Source: an uncultured Lewinella sp. (lineage in GTDB: Bacteria; Bacteroidota; Bacteroidia; Chitinophagales; Saprospiraceae). Taken from it: a DNA stretch of 10,413 nt. How positions within the stretch are numbered: position 1 is the stretch's first letter; every line of letters begins with the position of its first letter. Shown here piece by piece: positions 5,828 through 10,413 of this stretch. The position numbers and the translations under genes were made by a program. Location of the stretch: assembly GCA_938021455.1 (NCBI GenBank), contig CALIGP010000400.1, positions 1 to 10,413 of the forward strand, in the 5' to 3' direction. Below the pieces are notes generated by a model that saw only the letters and a list, made by a program, of their open reading frames with translations, made no database searches and had not been told where the DNA came from.

Positions 5828-6613
5828 ATGAGAAGAATTCTCTTATTTCTGCTAGTGGCCGTTATTACGGCCTTTCTTTCCAGCTGCCTGACCATTGAGG
5901 AGCATACGACCATCCGCCGGGATGGCTCCGGATCGCAGGTGACGACCATTGATATGAGCCAGATGTTCGATAATCCGCTAATGATGATGGCTATGGAGGA
6001 AGAGATGAAAAAAGGCAGCGACGAACAGGAAGAACGGATTGATTCTTCCTTTTTGGTGTACGAGGAGTTTTTGCCCTTGAATCCACAATGGACAGAAGAA
6101 GAACGTTCACTAGTGATGCGAAGTGAGGGCCGAATGTTGATGGACCTAAAAGCTGGAGAAAGTGTTATCACCACCAGTTTCCCTTTCCAGGACATTGCAG
6201 AAATTGGGCAATTGAATCGCTTATTAGCTGCAGCCAATCAACCAGCGGCGAAGGAAGATGGCGGCCCCGGGGGGATGTTGTCTGGCCTGACGGGTAAAAA
6301 CTTTACTACTGGAACATTGCTCCTGAAAGGAAAGAAGCTGATTCGCACCAGCTCTGTTGCCGACTCCATGGATAACCCCTTTGACGACGAGGAGATGGGC
6401 GAGGAAGGAATGGAGATGATCAAGGAAATGTTCGCAGATGCCGCCATGATCTACACGATGGAATTTCCGGGAAAGGTCAAAAAGGTCAAGGGGTTTCCTG
6501 GCCACGAAGTACTCGGAAACCAAGTTGTCCAGGCTTTCGATTTTTTAGAGCTAATGGAGAACCCGGAAATAGTAGACCTTGGCCTGAGTGGTGAGGTTAA
6601 GTTCAAGAAATAG
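5828..6613 (+). CDS. Lipoprotein of unknown function
   Basis: The 261-residue product starts with a clean lipoprotein signal: MRRILLFLLVAVITAFLSSC, with lipobox LSSC and acylated Cys20. The frame is open for 23 codons further upstream, but only ATG 5828 puts the signal at the N-terminus. After the Cys comes TIEEHTTIRRDGSGSQVTTIDMS, an arrangement of a charged strand plus DGSG that I recall from uncharacterised Bacteroidota lipoproteins with predicted beta structure. Two stretches are unusually rich in Met and Glu (about 52-64 and 180-200), with a Gly/Pro-rich linker near 145. The C-terminal part (FPGKVKKVKGFPGHEVLGNQVVQAFDF) looks like another beta segment. It is probably anchored in the inner or outer membrane facing the periplasm. 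A gene for a small protein starts 6 bases after its stop, so they form an operon. Function is unknown. Confidence 0.75.
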   Translation: MRRILLFLLVAVITAFLSSCLTIEEHTTIRRDGSGSQVTTIDMSQMFDNPLMMMAMEEEMKKGSDEQEERIDSSFLVYEEFLPLNPQWTEEERSLVMRSEGRMLMDLKAGESVITTSFPFQDIAEIGQLNRLLAAANQPAAKEDGGPGGMLSGLTGKNFTTGTLLLKGKKLIRTSSVADSMDNPFDDEEMGEEGMEMIKEMFADAAMIYTMEFPGKVKKVKGFPGHEVLGNQVVQAFDFLELMENPEIVDLGLSGEVKFKK

Positions 6614-6619
6614 AGAACC

Positions 6620-7039
6620 ATGTTAGGAGATCTTTGGAATGCTGCCCGACAGGGCGTGAGTGATCTGGCTGGCTCCGTTGGAGACGGTGCCCGGGAGAAA
6701 ACCCTGGAGTTAATCGAAGACTGGTTGGAGATCTTTCCCCAGCTGTCAGAATACGGACTGGAGATTACCAGTTTTTCGATGGGACTAGCCATTAGTCCTT
6801 CGCTAAACGTGGAGCTCCTGGGCAGTCATGAAGACTGGTCAGACGAAGCCATTGCCGAGCGGCTGGAAGCGCATAAAGGAGAGACTTCCATCACGATGGT
6901 ACTTTCTACCATTCGGACGGCTTACCGTCTGCAGAAGAAGACTAAGGCCCCCCTCAAGGATCCACTGATCTTGAAGGTCATTGTCAGAATCTCTCCGGAG
7001 GTTAGGGTCGTACTGGGGCAGCCGGTTTTGGAGGATTAA
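6620..7039 (+). CDS. Small conserved-looking protein of unknown function
   Basis: The 139-residue product has no signal peptide or membrane segment, so it is likely cytosolic. The first 40 residues are helical and amphipathic (AREKTLELIEDWLEIFPQL); the middle has two strand-like stretches (LEITSFSMGLAISPSLNVELLG), then EDWSDEAIAERLEAHKG, a helix with TAYRLQKKTKAPLKDPLILK, and a final strand pair IVRISPEVRVVLG. The ATG is 6 bases after the lipoprotein stop, in the same operon. I do not recognise a named domain. The coding character and the tight spacing make a real gene likely; the pairing suggests the two products share a process, but nothing in either sequence names it. Confidence 0.7.
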   Translation: MLGDLWNAARQGVSDLAGSVGDGAREKTLELIEDWLEIFPQLSEYGLEITSFSMGLAISPSLNVELLGSHEDWSDEAIAERLEAHKGETSITMVLSTIRTAYRLQKKTKAPLKDPLILKVIVRISPEVRVVLGQPVLED

Positions 7040-7156
7040 GTTAGCCATGTACTCCTGTAGGTGAGTAGGATTCAGCCTTGCTTTCTTTAACCTTACTTTG
7101 CACCTGCGCCCGCGCCCGGATATCTCATCTCCAACGCCTCCAAAATGCGGCAGCTC

Positions 7157-7183
7157 AAAGAACCAAACGACTAAAGAACCAAA
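7157..7183. repeat. Pair of AAAGAACCAAA direct repeats upstream of the osmC-like gene
   Basis: AAAGAACCAAA occurs at 7157-7167 and 7173-7183, a 16-base period, followed by a decayed copy (AATACCAATAACC) that runs to the start codon at 7196. The surrounding gap 7040-7195 holds no gene; a weak -7 like sequence TTACTTTG is at 7093-7100 without a well-placed -33 element. Confidence 0.6.
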
Positions 7184-7195
7184 ATACCAATAACC

Positions 7196-7615
7196 ATGAC
7201 CATCAACCTCCACCGTCTAGATGACGCCTTCCACTTGCAAGCCACTAATGAAGACGGTTTAACCGTCGAAACAGACGGCAGCCCCGCCATCGGAGGGCAC
7301 AATGCTGCTATGCGGCCAATGCAATTAGTGTTATCTGCCGTTGGCAGCTGTTCCAGTATTGACATTATCATGTTGCTTAAAAAGCAACGACAGGAGCTAA
7401 AAGATATCAAAATTGCCGTCACGGGAACCCGTAGGGAAGAGGAGCCAAGACTCTTCACGGCCATTCACGTCGACTACACTTTAGTGGGAGATATTGATGA
7501 GAAAAAGGCGGAACGAGCCTGTCGTCTTAGTATGGAAAAAATGTGCTCTGTAAGTCTGATGCTGAAGGCCGGAGGAATTGAGGTGACTTGGGAATACAAG
7601 GTGGTCTCTGATTAG
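7196..7615 (+). CDS. OsmC family protein
   Basis: The 139-residue product matches the OsmC/Ohr superfamily, small cytosolic thiol-dependent peroxidase-type proteins. The conserved first cysteine is Cys52 in MRPMQLVLSAVGSCSSIDI and the second is Cys117 in LSMEKMCSVSLML, at the usual separation; the long helix between strands carries LLKKQRQELKDIKIAV. The FTAIHVDYTLVGDIDEKKAERA block is typical of the YhfA-like OsmC branch common in Bacteroidota, rather than of Ohr. Members of that branch are presumed to handle organic hydroperoxides or reactive thiol species, but the substrate is often untested. The length is normal. It stands alone: 156 bases separate it from the upstream operon, and a long non-coding stretch follows. 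Confidence 0.9.
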   Translation: MTINLHRLDDAFHLQATNEDGLTVETDGSPAIGGHNAAMRPMQLVLSAVGSCSSIDIIMLLKKQRQELKDIKIAVTGTRREEEPRLFTAIHVDYTLVGDIDEKKAERACRLSMEKMCSVSLMLKAGGIEVTWEYKVVSD

Positions 7616-7799
7616 GCCACTCGACGTATTTTAATATTTGTTCTGAACGACATAAACTGACCATTATTCGAATCAAATCTACCGTTTATCGGACGAAAGC
7701 CCTTTTTTTGGGGTTTAAAGATTGATATTTAGGCTTTAAGAAACGTTTGTCATTTTGTTTAACAAATGTCTTGGTATATCTTGTAGTCGCATTTTACTG

Positions 7800-8269
7800 A
7801 TTCACGACCATCAGCTGCGCGGTTTTTTTTGCGGAACGCTGAACTTTTTCACCTACTTCAGACCGTACCTCTACGGTTCATTCAAACCCGGTACCCAAGG
7901 CTTCTATCTCTCCGATAGAGGCTTGAATCAGTACCCATGAACATAAACCTTCTTCGGAAGGGATTAAATCGGTCACCCGTCAATGGGTTTTCCGACTATT
8001 GATTTGTTGGTCCGGTTTTAGCTGCTAAAACTTGAGGTCACCTAAGGATTTAAATTAATAACGCTTGAACACATTTAAAAATCTACTCGCTATTACCCTT
8101 TGTCCCATGCAGGATTCGAGGCTTTTATGCTTTGAATCTCTGTTGGGGTCAAGGATTCAATGTTTTATCTAGGCAAGAAATTTTCTTTCTCTTTTAGAAA
8201 GAATAAGGAGTATTTTGAAGTAGGTTATCTTGATGGCCGTTTCCTTCGGGGAACGGTCATCCTTTTTTA
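7800..8269 (+). ncRNA. Candidate structured RNA or long 5' leader ending in a terminator
   Basis: Bases 7616-8315 are AT-rich next to the genes and hold no convincing ORF on either strand, yet hairpins follow one another on the plus strand. Stems include TCAGC/GCTGA (7811-7842, with internal loops), ACCGTA-CCTC-TACGGT (7862-7877), an 11-bp stem 7898-7908/7914-7924, CCTTC-TTCG-GAAGG (7948-7961), TCGG..ACCC/GGGT..CCGA (7969-7995), GTTTTAG-CTG-CTAAAAC (8015-8031), GATTCGAGGC/GCTTTGAATC (8113-8138) and TTCTTTCT/AGAAAGAA (8183-8203). ATTCAA 7880-7885 and TTGAAT 7923-7928 could form an outer helix. GGTCACC occurs twice (7971-7977, 8036-8042). A strong terminator closes the series. I do not see the conserved cores of RNase P RNA, tmRNA or SRP RNA. 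The 5' end is uncertain; AATATTTG at 7633-7640 is a possible -7 box. Confidence 0.45.
8232..8269 (+). terminator. Strong rho-independent terminator upstream of the acetyltransferase gene
   Basis: A 13-bp stem, 8232-8244 with 8249-8261, containing only two G-T pairs, closes on the stable TTCG tetraloop and is followed by C and six T residues (8263-8268). It ends 47 bases before the acetyltransferase ATG, so it either ends the structured RNA or works as an attenuator for the gene behind it. Confidence 0.9.
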
Positions 8270-8288
8270 TGATAATCACCTTACCGTC

Positions 8289-8312
8289 AAGGAAGGCTAA
8301 TACACATTCCTT
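8289..8312 (+). promoter_or_regulatory. Small hairpin just before the acetyltransferase start
   Basis: AAGGAA (8289-8294) and TTCCTT (8307-8312) form a perfect 6-bp stem with a 12-base loop, ending three bases before the ATG at 8316. The left arm continues as AAGGAAGG, the only purine-rich ribosome-binding-like sequence nearby, but it is too far from the ATG unless the hairpin brings it closer. No -7 box is evident between the terminator and the ATG. Confidence 0.35.
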
Positions 8313-8315
8313 AAT

Positions 8316-8840
8316 ATGGAGCATCCATTTTTGAATACGGGGCGGCTGAGCATCCGGCCATTTCTTTTATCAGATGCGGAGGAACTCTTTCAGTTAAATG
8401 CTTCTGAACAAGTGATGAGATACCTGCCCAAGGACGAAGTGTATGATCAGGAAGAACAAGCGGAACAATTCCTAAAAGCATACATCGATAAGTCCGATGG
8501 CTTGGAGTTTGTCCGTCAGGCAGTTCTGCGCAAGTCGGATGGCTGCTGGCTGGGCTGGTGCGGCCTGGCAAAACAGGAAAACGGAGAGATTGATCTCGGT
8601 TTTCGTTTCCACGAAAAAGAGTGGGGTAGAGGCTATGCTTCAGAATCGGGAAGGGCCTGGCTGGAGTATGGTTTCAGAGTGGGAAGGCTAAATCAAATCG
8701 TTGCTAGGGCAGCGCAGGATAATTTAGGTAGCCAGAGAGTGCTGGAGAAGCTTGGTTTCCGTCGGGAGGCAGAGAAAGACCATGCAGAACACGGCTTATT
8801 CTGGTTGAGGTATGAGTTGAGCCAGGCCGACTTTTTTTAA
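8316..8840 (+). CDS. GNAT family N-acetyltransferase (RimJ/RimL type)
   Basis: The 174-residue product has the whole GNAT fold of the RimJ/RimL-like group: LNTGRLSIRPFLLSDAEELFQLN at the N-terminus, VMRYLP, the strand LGFRFH, and the acetyl-CoA pyrophosphate loop WGRGYA at 103-108, then LNQIVARAAQDNLGSQRVLEKLGFRRE at the C-terminal end, which is the family signature. It moves an acetyl group from acetyl-CoA to an amine; the substrate may be a protein N-terminus, an amino acid or a small amine and cannot be told from sequence. It has no signal and is cytosolic. The gene is preceded by a terminator and a start-site hairpin, which suggests low or conditional expression. It ends convergently with lptD, its stop codon lying within a T7A7 palindrome. 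Confidence 0.92.
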   Translation: MEHPFLNTGRLSIRPFLLSDAEELFQLNASEQVMRYLPKDEVYDQEEQAEQFLKAYIDKSDGLEFVRQAVLRKSDGCWLGWCGLAKQENGEIDLGFRFHEKEWGRGYASESGRAWLEYGFRVGRLNQIVARAAQDNLGSQRVLEKLGFRREAEKDHAEHGLFWLRYELSQADFF

Positions 8841-8846
8841 AAAAAG
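8831..8846. terminator. CTTTTTTTAAAAAAAG palindrome at the convergent gene ends
   Basis: Seven T then seven A, flanked by C and G, make a perfect 16-base palindrome that contains the TAA stop of the acetyltransferase. TGAGC (8818-8822) and GCTCA (8850-8854) lie on either side and could extend the pairing with internal loops. Placed between two convergent genes, it could act as a weak two-way terminator, since either strand carries a T run. There is no compact GC stem, so this is uncertain. Confidence 0.4.
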
Positions 8847-8871
8847 ATAGCTCAGGTTTTGACCAATTCGT

Positions 8872-10413
8872 CTACTGCGACAACAACCGTCCACCATCAA
8901 AGCGATTCTGATTCACCGGCAGATTGATGAAGTCCAGCGTGCCCGGTTTAACGGCAATGGAGAATTGATAGGTATTCCGCTGTGGAGCCCAGCTGAAACG
9001 CATTTCCCAACAGTGAAGGTCCCGCACGAAACTGAGGTAAGGGTAGGTAATCCGCTTACTAGTGAAATCGTAGCCAATTTGGCCGATGTTGACGCTCCAG
9101 TTGTTCGTCAGCTGAAGATCCCCGCGTAATTCGATGGAGTTGGCGATCTGCTGAAAGACCGGCGTCCCTCGGTCATCTACATCAGGGTTGTCGGTGTCAA
9201 ACTCCCGAGTGAACCGAAAGTTAAAGGTGTGCCGAATGCTGAATCGCTCAAATAAGCTCAAGAGATCGGTTTCTTCAAAAAGAGTTGTTTCTTCTTCCCG
9301 CCGTTTTCGACGTTCTTCTTCCAGGTCGGTAACAACTTCTTCCTCCGCTCCCTGAAAGAGCTCCCGGATTTTCTGTACGGTAATATTGGTAGAGATCGTA
9401 CTGGTCAAGGTGCTTAGGGAGAGTGGGAAGCGCCCCTCAGAGAGATTGCTAACGTTTACCCGACGAAAGTCATCCTTGCTGGCGTCATATCGAGTGATGT
9501 AAGGGTCCATCGTCGCTGACAGGTTGACCCGGGTTACTCCCTTGAAGAACTGGGTGCCGCCGCTAAATCGGACGGGACTCCATTTTAAGCTGTCGAGGGT
9601 GAAATCGTAACTACCGCTCACGCCGATGTTCTGGAAAAGCTTAACGTTCTGTGAAGTACTGTCCTTTTTATTCCAAATCTTAGCCTCAAACAAATTGGCA
9701 ATGGAATAACCAATATTCAGGCGCTGTTCAGAAGCAGAGGGCGCACCGAATATTTGGTTCGCGAAAGGGGAAAGATAACGAGTGGAATCTCCGTTTAACG
9801 GATCAATTCTGTTCTCAGCGATAAAATAGGGATCTCCGCTGATGTAATCACGGGCATTAATGTAATCGGGTTGGTAGCCAAAGTTGATGGATGGCTTCAT
9901 GACGTGCCGTAGGCCCTGCAGACCAAGAACCCCTTTTTTACGGAATTTGATCTTACCAAACAGCTGGGTACTGACACTTACCCCAGCACTAAAGGTGCGG
10001 TAACTGGCCAAGCCAGGATTGAGCTGATTGATAATGTCACCCAGGCTTGTTGTCTCAATTCGCTGCTCTCCGGTAACCGGGTCGATGATGGTATCCTGTT
10101 GAATGTTTCCGTCTAGCTGGTAGTCCCTCGTTTTACCGTAATAAACTTCCTCGTAGCTGATGTTGGGGCTTACGTTGAAATACTTCAATGCGTTTAGACT
10201 GACGCCAGCAGTAACGTCATGGCGAAAGCCATACTGGCCATCGTCGAGCGTAGCCTGCGTGAAGAAGGTGGAGTCTGCGCCGGAGAACTCCGTCCGAAGT
10301 GCACTCTTATAGCGCATAGATAGCTTCTTCCACCAGGCAGATTGCTTTCCGGGCAGGTTGCGAAGTGGATATATCGTCTGCGTCTGGAAGGTCGCATCGG
10401 GGAAGTTGACCGT
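8872..10413 (-). CDS. lptD: LPS assembly outer-membrane protein LptD, C-terminal part (5' end outside window)
   Basis: The minus-strand frame is open to the window edge, so 514 codons of the C-terminal portion are present; the N-terminal OstA-like domain is outside. The first in-window ATG (10315-10317) is internal, because the 32 codons before it (TVNFPDATFQTQTIYPLRN) continue the same protein. The sequence is a run of alternating polar/aromatic beta strands typical of an outer-membrane barrel, with Bacteroidota LptD landmarks: LRHVMKPSINFGYQPDY, SPFANQIFGAPSASEQRLNIGYS, SGSYDF and, 49 residues from the end, DLHCWEMRFSWAP. LptD with LptE moves lipopolysaccharide into the outer leaflet. A very acidic/basic stretch (TDLEEERRKRREEETT, around 9271-9350) breaks the barrel pattern and is probably a loop. 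It is convergent with the acetyltransferase gene, 31 bases away. Confidence 0.85.
   Translation of the reverse strand, partial: TVNFPDATFQTQTIYPLRNLPGKQSAWWKKLSMRYKSALRTEFSGADSTFFTQATLDDGQYGFRHDVTAGVSLNALKYFNVSPNISYEEVYYGKTRDYQLDGNIQQDTIIDPVTGEQRIETTSLGDIINQLNPGLASYRTFSAGVSVSTQLFGKIKFRKKGVLGLQGLRHVMKPSINFGYQPDYINARDYISGDPYFIAENRIDPLNGDSTRYLSPFANQIFGAPSASEQRLNIGYSIANLFEAKIWNKKDSTSQNVKLFQNIGVSGSYDFTLDSLKWSPVRFSGGTQFFKGVTRVNLSATMDPYITRYDASKDDFRRVNVSNLSEGRFPLSLSTLTSTISTNITVQKIRELFQGAEEEVVTDLEEERRKRREEETTLFEETDLLSLFERFSIRHTFNFRFTREFDTDNPDVDDRGTPVFQQIANSIELRGDLQLTNNWSVNIGQIGYDFTSKRITYPYLSFVRDLHCWEMRFSWAPQRNTYQFSIAVKPGTLDFINLPVNQNRFDGGRLLSQ

Noticed and set aside
7697..7716. AAGCCC/GGGTTT hairpin with a T-rich loop as the osmC terminator
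   Set aside because: The stem is only 6 bp with a G-T pair, and the T run is in the loop rather than after the stem.
7755..7940. 61-codon ORF beginning MFNKCLGISC
   Set aside because: It has no domain or signal, biased composition from T runs, and spans several hairpins; coding is unlikely.
7616..8269. RNase P RNA, tmRNA or SRP RNA
   Set aside because: I looked for the conserved GAGGAAAGTCC core, a tmRNA tag with tRNA-like ends, and the SRP apical loop, and found none.
1..10413. Mobile element, phage or defence island
   Set aside because: No transposase, integrase, phage or nuclease gene is seen, and the genes are mostly housekeeping or metabolic.

Overview
The window looks like a piece of a Bacteroidota chromosome of moderate GC content, most likely a marine or soil Saprospiria (Lewinella-like) organism. 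The grounds are: -7 promoter boxes of the Bacteroidota form TAnnTTTG (three are the identical TACCTTTGC), starts without a clear Shine-Dalgarno sequence, a Bacteroidota-type LptD outer-membrane protein, and several lipoproteins with short N-terminal signals. The genus is inference; the phylum is well supported.

Layout. 1-651: the 3' part of an agmatine deiminase family gene. 660-795: a short-period (14 bp) tandem repeat running into a promoter. 796-2538: a two-gene operon, a Tat-exported lipoprotein glycosylasparaginase and a CutC-family TIM-barrel protein. 2583-3536: a Tat-exported lipoprotein of the sugar phosphate isomerase/epimerase fold with its own promoter. 3534-3695: an array of very short hairpins, abutting the promoter of rimO (3723-5033). 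5034-5283: octamer TGACT repeats, then a promoter. 5284-5653: two tRNA-Leu genes (anticodons CAA and CAG), with a strong promoter and a tiny broken-looking ORF between them, closed by a good terminator. 5828-7039: a lipoprotein and a small protein of unknown function in one operon. 7196-7615: an OsmC-family protein. 7616-8315: about 700 AT-rich bases without a protein gene, full of hairpins and ending in a strong terminator, best read as a structured RNA or a long attenuated leader. 8316-8840: a GNAT acetyltransferase. 8872-10413 (minus strand): the C-terminal part of LptD, convergent with the acetyltransferase.

How the genes fit together. The glycosylasparaginase would cut the GlcNAc-Asn bond left after glycoprotein breakdown outside the cytoplasm. 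The adjacent CutC-family protein and the exported isomerase-like protein may act in the same sugar or glycopeptide salvage, but that link is inferred from position only. RimO, the tRNAs, OsmC and LptD are housekeeping or stress functions. The most unusual content is in the gaps: four kinds of intergenic repeat plus one candidate structured RNA.
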